From the NCBI GenBank assembly GCA_039984955.1, contig JBDWTN010000007.1:1496501-1560500 (forward strand): DNA of 64,000 nucleotides. The letters run 5' to 3'. Each line of letters opens with the position of its first letter. Position 1 is the stretch's first letter. A program made the position numbers and the translations under genes. Under the pieces are notes generated by a model, which saw only the letters and a program-made list of their open reading frames with translations, did not search any database and was not told the DNA's origin. The DNA is from Marinobacter alexandrii. Lineage in GTDB: Bacteria; Bacteroidota; Bacteroidia; Cytophagales; Cyclobacteriaceae. Positions 7,495-16,119 of this stretch are shown in pieces.

Positions 7495-7662
7495 CTAAGT
7501 GTCTCTTTGTTGAATTTTTTGAATCACTTTCTTAATTGCAGCGTTTGCTGATTGCTTAGTTTCCGGGTCAGTATAGGGATTTTTTAAAACCTTATTTAGC
7601 TCCCTTAATTCTCTATTAAGGATTGATAGTTGAACAGCTCTTTTTCTTTTCTTTTTACCCAT
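7495..7662 (-). CDS. Small basic protein of the integration module
   Basis: About 55 residues from the ATG at 7662, beginning MGKKKRKR and rich in Lys, Arg and Gln. It is predicted helical. The start overlaps the end of the excisionase-like gene by 8 nt, suggesting translational coupling. Strong positive charge suggests nucleic-acid binding. I do not recognise a family. A longer reading (start at 7737) would run inside the upstream gene in another frame and is less likely. Confidence 0.5.
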   Translation of the reverse strand: MGKKKRKRAVQLSILNRELRELNKVLKNPYTDPETKQSANAAIKKVIQKIQQRDT

Positions 7663-7954
7663 GATGGATATTTTTTGACTGGAAATACTGTTCAACTTCA
7701 TGAAGCTTAAACAGCGTCTTCCTTCCAATTTTCTCAAAAGGAAGATCTCCTGACTTCATCATCTTATGAAGTGTTCCTAAGCTTATGTTATACACATCGC
7801 ATATTTCTTTCCGAGACAATCGAGTAAAGTCTTCATTGACATTAACATCATCAGTTCCGTTGCTATGCTTTAGTTCCAGGACTAAATCTTCGATATCAGT
7901 TAATTTTCTAAATAAAACCTGGAAGGGATTTTCGTTTTCCATCACATCATTCAT
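7655..7954 (-). CDS. Excisionase-like helix-turn-helix protein
   Basis: 99 residues. After a charged N-terminal helix comes a MerR-like/HTH_17 domain (about 45-95) with LSRKEICDVYNISLGTLHKMM and GRKTLFKLHEVEQYF. This is the DNA-binding fold of small excisionase/directionality proteins that accompany tyrosine recombinases on Bacteroidota mobile elements. It lies downstream of the integrase and an unknown protein on the same strand. It may control excision or element transcription. Confidence 0.7.
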   Translation of the reverse strand: MNDVMENENPFQVLFRKLTDIEDLVLELKHSNGTDDVNVNEDFTRLSRKEICDVYNISLGTLHKMMKSGDLPFEKIGRKTLFKLHEVEQYFQSKNIHHG

Positions 7955-8014
7955 TTTGATTCGTAATGATGCAAGGGTATATCTGTAGATTTAGGTTAAC
8001 ATGTTACAACGATG

Positions 8015-8758
8015 TTACAATTTTGCATTTCGTTGAAATTCGTCTCGATCTTCAGTTGCTTTTAATGTATTTACTGAACTTTGAGAAAGGAAATCAATTA
8101 CTCGATTGAATTCTTTTAACCTATTTCTATTTGCGTAATGGTTAAGCTTATCGTTTTTAAAGGATGCTATAGTTCTCAACCCTTTGTCTAAAACATCGAG
8201 GTAAGTTTGATATAGTCTTCTGCTTGATGGACCATTTAACTCTTGTGCCACCTTTTCAAAATAGAACTCACTCCCCTTATTCAGGTCTATTAATTTCCCA
8301 GAATAGAATTGGATTAAGGCGACTTCAAAAGCCGTTCTTCGACCTTTACTTTCTTCGACCTTTCTGGTATTAGCTGTTATTTCCTCTTTCAGAAATTTGA
8401 GAACTGGTTTATACTTCCATTCATAATCAGCTGCAAGTCCATGCTCTTTCAATTCTTGATGTAATCTTTGAATCAATTCGATCTCTTCTAATACAAAATC
8501 CTTGTAAAAATTAAGTAGTTTTCTTTCCTGCCATCTTCTGTCAATGAATCTCTTTATTAATGCTGCATCTACATTTTCATCACTTTTATAAGATTCAACT
8601 CTTGCTGTTTCTGGAAACCCCTCTGCCTCATTAATTTGATGTTCTGATTTATCATAGAACTTAAATTCAATACCATCTTCACGATACTGATTGAGGTATG
8701 CTATTAATTCAAACTCAGCCTTGAGTCTCATATTCAAATTTGAATCTTCCTCCATCAC
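8015..8758 (-). CDS. Unknown helical protein co-encoded with the integrase
   Basis: 247 residues, rich in Glu, Lys, Leu and Arg, predicted almost entirely alpha-helical, with no signal peptide or membrane segment. Its start overlaps the integrase stop by 4 nt (ATGA), so the two are almost certainly co-translated. I recognise no domain. The place between integrase and excisionase resembles RteC-type accessory genes of Bacteroides elements, but I see no clear RteC signature. A role in recombination control is a guess from position only. Confidence 0.6.
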   Translation of the reverse strand: MMEEDSNLNMRLKAEFELIAYLNQYREDGIEFKFYDKSEHQINEAEGFPETARVESYKSDENVDAALIKRFIDRRWQERKLLNFYKDFVLEEIELIQRLHQELKEHGLAADYEWKYKPVLKFLKEEITANTRKVEESKGRRTAFEVALIQFYSGKLIDLNKGSEFYFEKVAQELNGPSSRRLYQTYLDVLDKGLRTIASFKNDKLNHYANRNRLKEFNRVIDFLSQSSVNTLKATEDRDEFQRNAKL

Positions 8759-10005
8759 CTAATAGCCAGCTTTTTCGAAACCTTCATAATCGGAATATCT
8801 GCTGTTGCTTTCTTCATTAAATTCTTATAGCTCCGCTTCGGAATATTGATGTACTGAAGGAAACTTTTATAGTCCTTGTGTCCAGTGTAATGCATTATAA
8901 TCTCAGCAGGAACTTCTTGTAGGTAGTACTTTGTAGCAAAGGTTCTTCGACCGATATGAGTAGACATCAATTCATATTTTGGTTTAACCTCTGAAATGGT
9001 CTTCTTCCCCTTAAACGAGTCAATTTCAAACGGCTCATCTATACCACAAAGCATTCCAAGTTCTTTTACATAATCATTCATCTTTTGATTCGAGATTGGT
9101 CTTATTTCCCCATCAATAATCCTCTCAACTATCTTCTCAGATCTTTTTGTCAGAAGAGGTAGCCAAATCAAATGATTGGTCTTCTTATTTCTAAGTGCAA
9201 GATTTAGATCACCATCTTCATCCTTCTTGATATGTTGTATATCTATTCTCGTGTAGTCGCTAAACCTTAAACCTGTATCACAAGACAGAATCAAAAGTTC
9301 TCTAACATTCGCCAAATATTTTTTCTCTCCAAGATCTGTATCAATAATTTTCTGGATTTCCTCATCTGTCAGAATAATCTTCAAAGTATCAGGCTGACTA
9401 ATTGGCTTAAAGAGTTGGAAATTACGATTCTCCAGATACGCTCTTGATAGCGACCAGTTTAAAAAGGATTTGAGAAAACCAAAATACCTCTTAATACTAC
9501 CATTTTTAAGTTCCGTGTGATTAAGAAAGTAGTTTTGAAATTCTTCAAGTACTATATGATCAAAATCATTTATTAATAATTTCTTCCTTCGGAATTTTTC
9601 AAAATCATTGAGGTATTTTTTCAGGGTAACGTATTTCTCATAACTACTTGGTATAGACTTCTTCGCTTCCAAGAATTCATCATAAATTTCCCAAGAACTT
9701 AAAACTCTTACCCTTGCTGGCTCTAATACTGATTTGAAATATTCGGTTGTGGCTTCTATCCCTTCTCTCTTAGCCTTCCGATAAGAATCTTCTAATAATC
9801 CTCCTATTCTATCCAAATCATTATTATAAGCAACAGCTTTAGGTTCAGATGATAATACCCTTTTCCTATTCTTGCTCCAGTGTTTTGGGTTGATTGAAAT
9901 CCCTGTGTAAACCTTTTTCCTATAGTTTCGACCATCCACAATTAGAGCTGTGATAGCTGTTTTCTTAGCTTTAGAATCTTTTAGGAAAAAGTTAACCGTA
10001 GACAT
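8755..10005 (-). CDS. Tyrosine recombinase / integrase
   Basis: About 416 residues from the ATG at 10005 (MSTVNFFLKDSK); a longer frame to 10146 adds an unlikely hydrophobic leader. An Arm-type N-terminal region (VDGRNYRKKVYTGI) and SAM-like core-binding domain precede the catalytic domain. Catalytic signature: Arg in TGLRFSDY, HxxR as HIGRR, His in TGHKDYKSF and Tyr in LQYINI. This is a Bacteroidota integrase of the conjugative-transposon and phage type. It heads a four-gene minus-strand module and lies beside the putative right junction of the island at 10147. Confidence 0.92.
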   Translation of the reverse strand: MSTVNFFLKDSKAKKTAITALIVDGRNYRKKVYTGISINPKHWSKNRKRVLSSEPKAVAYNNDLDRIGGLLEDSYRKAKREGIEATTEYFKSVLEPARVRVLSSWEIYDEFLEAKKSIPSSYEKYVTLKKYLNDFEKFRRKKLLINDFDHIVLEEFQNYFLNHTELKNGSIKRYFGFLKSFLNWSLSRAYLENRNFQLFKPISQPDTLKIILTDEEIQKIIDTDLGEKKYLANVRELLILSCDTGLRFSDYTRIDIQHIKKDEDGDLNLALRNKKTNHLIWLPLLTKRSEKIVERIIDGEIRPISNQKMNDYVKELGMLCGIDEPFEIDSFKGKKTISEVKPKYELMSTHIGRRTFATKYYLQEVPAEIIMHYTGHKDYKSFLQYINIPKRSYKNLMKKATADIPIMKVSKKLAIR

Positions 10006-10146
10006 ACCCAAATATACATAGGGGTAAACCAAGGGGAAAACAATTTTAGATTTTAGTGAATGTAAGCAAGTGATCGTACACCTGAAAAGGTAATTAAATG
10101 CGTTTGTGAAGTGTTTTATGATATATTCCTGCCTGCCATAATACAA

Positions 10147-10176
10147 AGGTTCAAAAGCCTCCGCCTCTGCAGCACA
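10147..10176 (+). other. Putative attachment-site remnant: tRNA-like 3' end
   Basis: The sequence AGGTTCAAAAGCCTCCGCCT and the following CTGCA read like the T loop and 3' acceptor strand of a tRNA- or tmRNA-type gene. No matching 5' part lies upstream; the integrase frame begins there instead. It is immediately followed by a canonical terminator. This is the usual layout where an element has integrated into the 3' end of an RNA gene and left a short direct repeat at one junction. The intact copy should be left of the window. Confidence 0.4.
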
Positions 10177-10178
10177 AG

Positions 10179-10205
10179 CCCTGATGTTTCCATCAGGGTT
10201 TTTTT
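10179..10205 (+). terminator. Rho-independent terminator
   Basis: CCCTGATG (10179-10186) and CATCAGGG (10191-10198) form an 8-bp stem with a TTTC loop, followed by seven T. It lies 3 nt behind the tRNA-like 3' fragment, so it was probably the terminator of that RNA gene before the island inserted. Confidence 0.85.
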
Positions 10206-10620
10206 ATTTTAGAACGAATCAAGCTTGCTTGAATGAGTGAGAAAATAAAATCACTCTTCGAATGAAATGAGAAGGGCTTGGATTGCATCAGATTCCACGT
10301 TAGGGATCATGTAAATAATCCCTCCGCCTTGCCTGCGGCAGGCAGGCTCTGCATAAAACCCCGAATACATACTGTATGAGAGGTTTTTCATTTTAGGGGG
10401 TCAACATCCTTTTCTATCTTATACTACTAATCTCACTACCGATTATTAGGGTTAGAACTTTCCTAACAATTACCTACCTAAGTCTTCTAACAGGGATATT
10501 CATAGCACAGACTGTTTTTGAAGAGATCAGTAGCATCATTTGCGATTGCATTGAAATGTTTCAAATAAGACAAAGATTGCATAGTGCTTGGGTAGTCCCT
10601 GTGAATTTAAAAATTTGTAT
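10206..10620. other. Intergenic region with a palindromic repeat and a terminator-like hairpin
   Basis: No gene seen. At about 10330-10344 there is TGCCTG-CGG-CAGGCA, a GC-rich palindrome of the kind dispersed in Bacteroidota genomes. It is embedded in CCTCCGCCT...CTCTGCA, echoing the sequence at 10159-10172. At about 10357-10391 AAAACC...GGTTTT encloses ATACA/TGTAT, a hairpin with T-rich 3' flank that could terminate plus-strand transcription. The rest, including 10400-10620, shows nothing I can name. Confidence 0.5.
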
Positions 10621-10623
10621 ATC

Positions 10624-10656
10624 AAAAATCCTCCACACAATACGCATGGAGGATTT
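10624..10656 (-). terminator. Rho-independent terminator
   Basis: AAATCCTCCA (10626-10635) and TGGAGGATTT (10647-10656) are perfectly complementary over 10 bp. On the minus strand the stem runs into five T (10624-10628). It lies 28 nt behind the stop of the large exported protein gene. Confidence 0.85.
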
Positions 10657-10683
10657 ATTACAATACCAAATCAAAAGGATTAG

Positions 10684-13600
10684 CTATTCCTTCAAAACTT
10701 TGATTGCTTGTGTTTTACCATTAGATCTAATATGAGCAATATATGCTCCTCTAGGACCATCGAAAGAAACAGACATACGTCTTCCGTCTATTTTTGAAGT
10801 CTTAAATCGAACTTCTGATCCTGATAAATTGTAGAGCTTTACTTCTACCTCTGGATCAAAAACTGATGGAGACTCAATAATGAAATATCCATCTAGCGTT
10901 GGGTTTGGATAGCACCTTATTGTTTCCGTTTGATTTTCGATAGCCAACGGAATTTCAACAACTTCTATGGTCACCACCCAGTCCTGAGTTGTTGTCCCAT
11001 CTAGTGCTGTAACGGTAAAGGTCACAGGTTCAGTAAAGTCTAATTCAGTCTCACTTGCAGGGACACTTGTGGCTCCTCTCGAAAGTATCAACTTAGGACG
11101 TAGCGCTGTAATCGGACTGCCTGTTATAGCTTCCAAAAAGATGGTGTGATTTTCATCGTCTATGATCGCTGAGCTGAGTTGTTCGTCCAGTTCAAAAAAC
11201 ACAATGTTTGATTCACCGCCTTCGGGACAGTCTATTCCACCATCTGTGATCTTCCAGCCCTTTTCATTGATCAGATAGGCACGGGCCTCTTCGCTGGCAC
11301 AGAATTTTCTATTTCCTGCTTCTAAGATAACATCTGATCTTACATCCTGTTTCGACCAGCCAATCAATGTACGATCATAGTTGAGCGTGGATAGTGAAGG
11401 AAGCGCTTCAATTATTTCGCTGACCTGGGTTACATCCCAATACCCCAGACTCCTGTCAAATGATCTCGCAGAAAAAAACATACGATACATTTTGGTCAAA
11501 CTGCTAACATCCCACCGTGAAATGTCACTATCAAATACGATAGCACCTCTGAACATTTCCTCCATGCTGGTAACCTTACTGACATCCCATTGACTTAAAT
11601 CGCCATTGAAAGCTTTTGCATCTCTAAACATATCACTCATGCCAGTAACGTTACTCACATCCCACTGACTTAGGTCTCCATTGAAATTTTCGGCACTTTT
11701 GAACGTACCAAACATAGAGGTGACCTTTCGAAGGTCCGGCTGATCTGTGGCACTAAATGTTTCACCCTCCCATCCTGCAAAGGTCAAAGCCATCTGTTTC
11801 CATTGGATATCTCCCCACTGATTGACATCTACGAGTTTAGCTAATTGAACATTTCTGAAATTTGGATATGCCCCTATGATTTCGAGCGAGTAATTACCTG
11901 GTGATGAAAAATTCACAGCGAGTGTATTACCGTCAGTTTGATTAGAAAAAGATCCACTAGCCAACCTGTCACCGTTTGCATTTTTCCATATATAATCAAA
12001 ATCAAATATATCCTGACCACTAAAGGATAAGCTGATCTCCTCATTGTTGGATTCGGTCTTCCAGGTGGTGATGAAAGGATCAAAGTCTTGCGCACTGACC
12101 ACCCATGCCTGGGTAGTTGTTCCATCTTCTGCTGTGATGGTGTAGGTAATTGGGCTGGACAAATCCACTGCCACGCCACTAGCAGGCTCACTTGTGGCAC
12201 CATCTGATAGCGTAAATACAGGCACTACATTCGTCAGATCTATGTCATTTATCAGATTGGCCGAGACGATATGTTTTTGCTCATCGATGGAAGAAAAGGG
12301 CACCAAATCCTGTAGTTCAAAAGTTAAAAAATCAGTACCTGTGCGTGGAGGAACCACTGCTACACTCACTATCCACTCTTTAGGAGTGGTTGCTCCCGGG
12401 CCCGTTACATTGTAGGTTACGGGGTTTGTAAAATCGACGCTGGCACCGACCGCCGGATCACTGGTAGCTCCATCGGATAAGGTGATCGTCGGTCTCAGGC
12501 TTGTGGGGTTCGTTCCTCTCAAAACCTCTGCGCTTATCGTTAGGTTTTCATGATCAATGACGGCTCTGCGAGTTTCTTCGTCTAACTCAAATGTTAGCAT
12601 GTGATCATTTGGGAGCGTATGCACGCTTGATTTGATTGCGTACTGATAGTTTGCAAGATTGCCAAAAGTAGATGAACTTGAGGTAGTCACGACCAACAGA
12701 TAAAGCTCCTCTCCAGCATTTACGTCAATATCGATTTGTGCTTCTCCAACGCCTAAGGCCACTGAACTACTGACGGGTATGTCATGGTATGTATATGATC
12801 CTGAAGTGCCTGTTACCACCTTCCCGACAAACTCAGTCCCCTGAACGTTATCTGTACTTCCTGTCAACTTTAGGGTATACGTTGATGCTGCTGCAGAGTC
12901 AATTTTGTGGGTGTTCCAAGCATAAAATGTACTTGGCAGAAACGCTTCAAGGGGACGCGTAAAAACGCCATAGGTGCCTGTTTCTGTGAGGACATCACCA
13001 AACCTATTGTCTACTGACCCTTGTGCAATGGAAGATCGCTCGCTTTCTTTAAAGTCCTCACTTATCTGTGAATCGGTATAGTCCCAAACAACCGTACGTG
13101 CGGCAAATTCTGCAAATATCTGATCGAAATCATGCCCCTCTTCTGCCAGCAGCGTGTTGATGGCGTTAACTGCATTTTGTTCAACTGATCGCGTATTGTA
13201 CAGTCTCCCCATAAATGCTTCATCAGAAACAAAGTAAGTAAGGTAGGAAAGTAGGATAGAGCTCTGATAAAATCTTGCAAATGGTTCTCCAGCTTGTGAT
13301 TCAAGGATTCCCAGATGTGGGTCCAATGTATACCTAGCGATACCTCTTAAGGGTTCTTTGTAATAATTCCAGGTGGCCCAGTTAGCGGAAGCTTCTGCCA
13401 GCCACTTTCCTCCTTTTTCTAAGGGCACTTGATAGGAATGAAAATTCTCGTGCAGCCAATAAGAGGTATTGCCCTGTTCTTTGCTGAAGATGTTATTGAG
13501 GCCAAAATAATCAAATCCTTCGGATGGTATATTTCGTTCACGGTTGACCCATTCATCCAAGTCTGAATGCTGGTACATCCCAATATCAAACGTATTCTTA

Positions 13601-15519
13601 TCATAAGCAATATCTTGTGCCCTTAGGTAAGCACGCTTCCTTCCTTTATCGAGTTGAGATTCTTCTGTTAGCCAAAGACAATTATAGGTGCCGCAATGAC
13701 GAAATCTTCTATTTGTTCCAAAAGGAAGTCTGAGCGGCTCTACCTCGCTCGTACATCTAGCACTTAGGTCGTGAACAATCTCATCGATTATTTGATCGTT
13801 GACCACTTGAACATCCCATAAATTTCCGTTAAACTCCCCAAGGGAAAATGAATTCATGTTAAAAGAACCTACATTGACATCATCGAACCATACGCCATCC
13901 GCATACGGAGACATCACTCCGTTGTTAAACCTGAACAATAGGTGATTACATGTGACTGAATCCAATGTTACATCATAAATATTCTCTATGCCATTGGCTG
14001 TAATGCGAAGTTGATCTTGTACCTGACTGATATTGAGAACTCCGGATGTGAAAAATTCCACCGTTTGCCCTTGTGTATTGGGCATTATTTTTAGAGATAA
14101 AGTACCGTTAAGTGATGAGAATTCTTCAGCCAGAGAAACGTCTATTTGCTTACCAATCATCCCAGGGTGTCTAAAGACATTATTGATGGTATCCGCGTTG
14201 GTCGAAACAGTGACAACATTATTCAAAGTGGTCTTGTCATAATCTCCCGCTAACCGCTGAAGGTAAAGAGTCGTATTCTTGATTTTTAGAATGTTTACTC
14301 TCTCTTCATTGCTTGGAAAAGAAGCTAAATCATCGACAAGGGCTCTTACGCGATAAAAATAGGTTACGCCAAGTGTTAATCCGTCATCGGTGTAGGATGT
14401 AACGTTTGGCCCTACTTCTGCCAGGTCTTCAAAAATGATTGTATCGCCTTTGATGGCTCTTTCTATACGGAATCCAGTTTCATTGGCAGAATTGTCACTC
14501 CAACTTAAAATGGCTTCATCAGTGGGGCTGGGACTGGCCGCAAGCCTAGGAGCTGCTATGGTTGATGCGCCGTTTGAAACAGACACATCTCTCCAGGTGG
14601 CGGTACTTCTTTTGTCATCCGTACTGGCATGAGAAACCAGGCCAACAAAGGTATTCTCCCCCATACTGATCGTCTGTCTGTGAATTTCATTCCAGTCTTT
14701 TCCATTTTTACTTACGGAGGCTATGAATGTATTTCCCAATCGCTCCATTTTTAACCATAGTGGGATATCAAATCTCTCTGAATCATCCTCGATATATATG
14801 AATTCACCATTGCTACGACCCTTGAAAACTGCGGCATTATTGTTTCGATAAAGCTCAGTCATCGCATAAGAAGCTGTAGGATCCAACGTTTCTCTAATCA
14901 TCACTCCCTGATGATCCCAATTAGCCTTTGGCATCCGAGTAAGCTGCGCAATGATCTCACCATCTCCCTGCAAGGGCTGGTAAACAAAATGAAAAGAATT
15001 TGATGTGGTGGTCATTCTGCCGTTTCCGGAAGTCTGGAAAAATCCATCTTCAAAGGTTGCAGACCCTTCCAGACGTTGGGAGCCCACATCCATAGAACTC
15101 CAGTAGTAAGGAAGTGCTGTTTCTGAGATGCTTGTGGTCGCATCAGCAACATTTGAGTATGCTGACTCTTCTGTATCGGTGATGGCACTTACCCGATAAT
15201 GATAGGTCGTGCCAGCGGCTAAATTAGCATCCGACAATGATGTTGTGTTAGCTGGCAGTATGGCGAATGACTCAAACCCACTATCTGCACTCAGAGACCT
15301 TTCTATTTTAAATCCTGTTTCAATGCTCGCATTATCTGTCCAATTAAGCGCCACCGTACTGTTTGAGATAGTAGTGGTGGTCAATCCCGTAGGAGCGGGT
15401 GGAACTTGAGAATGGACACTTACCGGCTGTATTAGCATCACAAAGGTGAGTGCCAGGTAAATAATAATTTGAAAAATAAACGACTGGGAGGATTTTTTGC
15501 TTGAAGTATGATTAATCAT
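10684..15519 (-). CDS. Large T9SS-exported multidomain protein with HExxH metalloprotease motif
   Basis: 1611 residues. Signal peptide about 1-38, then fibronectin III (about 39-130), a DUF1349-like beta-sandwich (138-315), a second fibronectin III (320-410), a LamG-like region (413-600), and a predicted peptidase domain with HENFH at 690-694 and a candidate third zinc ligand E709 (LAEASANW). Three DUF5018-like repeats (about 970-1060, 1065-1155, 1430-1510) flank DUF285 repeats (about 1230-1400, NGDLSQWDVS pattern). The last about 80 residues, from CYPNPT, form a T9SS sorting domain. I infer a cell-surface or secreted gluzincin-like protease or adhesin; its substrate is unknown. Confidence 0.8.
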   Translation of the reverse strand: MINHTSSKKSSQSFIFQIIIYLALTFVMLIQPVSVHSQVPPAPTGLTTTTISNSTVALNWTDNASIETGFKIERSLSADSGFESFAILPANTTSLSDANLAAGTTYHYRVSAITDTEESAYSNVADATTSISETALPYYWSSMDVGSQRLEGSATFEDGFFQTSGNGRMTTTSNSFHFVYQPLQGDGEIIAQLTRMPKANWDHQGVMIRETLDPTASYAMTELYRNNNAAVFKGRSNGEFIYIEDDSERFDIPLWLKMERLGNTFIASVSKNGKDWNEIHRQTISMGENTFVGLVSHASTDDKRSTATWRDVSVSNGASTIAAPRLAASPSPTDEAILSWSDNSANETGFRIERAIKGDTIIFEDLAEVGPNVTSYTDDGLTLGVTYFYRVRALVDDLASFPSNEERVNILKIKNTTLYLQRLAGDYDKTTLNNVVTVSTNADTINNVFRHPGMIGKQIDVSLAEEFSSLNGTLSLKIMPNTQGQTVEFFTSGVLNISQVQDQLRITANGIENIYDVTLDSVTCNHLLFRFNNGVMSPYADGVWFDDVNVGSFNMNSFSLGEFNGNLWDVQVVNDQIIDEIVHDLSARCTSEVEPLRLPFGTNRRFRHCGTYNCLWLTEESQLDKGRKRAYLRAQDIAYDKNTFDIGMYQHSDLDEWVNRERNIPSEGFDYFGLNNIFSKEQGNTSYWLHENFHSYQVPLEKGGKWLAEASANWATWNYYKEPLRGIARYTLDPHLGILESQAGEPFARFYQSSILLSYLTYFVSDEAFMGRLYNTRSVEQNAVNAINTLLAEEGHDFDQIFAEFAARTVVWDYTDSQISEDFKESERSSIAQGSVDNRFGDVLTETGTYGVFTRPLEAFLPSTFYAWNTHKIDSAAASTYTLKLTGSTDNVQGTEFVGKVVTGTSGSYTYHDIPVSSSVALGVGEAQIDIDVNAGEELYLLVVTTSSSSTFGNLANYQYAIKSSVHTLPNDHMLTFELDEETRRAVIDHENLTISAEVLRGTNPTSLRPTITLSDGATSDPAVGASVDFTNPVTYNVTGPGATTPKEWIVSVAVVPPRTGTDFLTFELQDLVPFSSIDEQKHIVSANLINDIDLTNVVPVFTLSDGATSEPASGVAVDLSSPITYTITAEDGTTTQAWVVSAQDFDPFITTWKTESNNEEISLSFSGQDIFDFDYIWKNANGDRLASGSFSNQTDGNTLAVNFSSPGNYSLEIIGAYPNFRNVQLAKLVDVNQWGDIQWKQMALTFAGWEGETFSATDQPDLRKVTSMFGTFKSAENFNGDLSQWDVSNVTGMSDMFRDAKAFNGDLSQWDVSKVTSMEEMFRGAIVFDSDISRWDVSSLTKMYRMFFSARSFDRSLGYWDVTQVSEIIEALPSLSTLNYDRTLIGWSKQDVRSDVILEAGNRKFCASEEARAYLINEKGWKITDGGIDCPEGGESNIVFFELDEQLSSAIIDDENHTIFLEAITGSPITALRPKLILSRGATSVPASETELDFTEPVTFTVTALDGTTTQDWVVTIEVVEIPLAIENQTETIRCYPNPTLDGYFIIESPSVFDPEVEVKLYNLSGSEVRFKTSKIDGRRMSVSFDGPRGAYIAHIRSNGKTQAIKVLKE

Positions 15520-15885
15520 GGAGTTATTATTAATAATTCATCACAATTGTAAAGACGCTCTTACCAATTATTTAAAAAACGCCTATCTACAAATGCCCTA
15601 CATGGATCAAACCATAGACGAAGCAGGTAAAATGACGCATGAAATGAGCATAAAGATTCGGAGGCGAACCTATACCAACCGCCGTATGAATGTTTATCGC
15701 GAATTCCATGTGTGCGATTGAAAAACAAATCCTATACACATGAAATGAAAGTGAACAATAGATATCCTATTCTTTTCGTACTAAATCGAGCATTAGTTTT
15801 TAGCGGCAAATAGTGTAATGAGTGTAATTTTTTCATGCTTTGATTCCATCTACAAGAGGAGACCTCCAAAACAAAGTAACAATCA
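15520..15885. other. Intergenic region upstream of the large exported protein
   Basis: A 67-codon plus-strand frame occupies the first half but has no domain, signal or conserved pattern, so I treat it as noise. The region should hold the minus-strand promoter of the gene starting at 15519. I see no clear TAnnTTTG box or repeat. Confidence 0.35.
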
Positions 15886-16077
15886 GTGGTTGAAAACTCT
15901 AAAATGGGCAGTGAATTGGATACAAGAAACTTCAGAAAGAAACTTCTAAAAATGGGTTTACTTATCAAGCTAAATGAGCAACCAAAAGGTATGTCTCATC
16001 GGGCGGCTTTCTTATATAAGTTTGATAAAAAGGTCTACGAAAAGCTTAAAGACAATGGATTTGTCTTTCCTTTATAA
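15886..16077 (+). pseudogene. Remnant of a NUDIX/NrtR-type regulator (C-terminal winged helix only)
   Basis: The 63-codon frame contains GSELDTRNFRKKLLKMGLLI followed by SHRAAFLYKFD and ends GFVFPL. This matches the C-terminal winged-helix domain of Bacteroidota NUDIX regulators of the NrtR type, which are normally about 230 residues. No NUDIX domain is found upstream in any frame, so the 5' two-thirds has been lost. The frame could still be translated from GTG or ATG, but a functional product is doubtful. Confidence 0.55.
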
Positions 16078-16119
16078 AGGATTAATCCATCTAAGTTAAT
16101 TCTCTTGGAATTTAAATTC

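Noticed and set aside
15518-15721. 67-codon plus-strand frame
   Set aside because: Starts inside the start codon of the divergent large gene and shows no recognised pattern.
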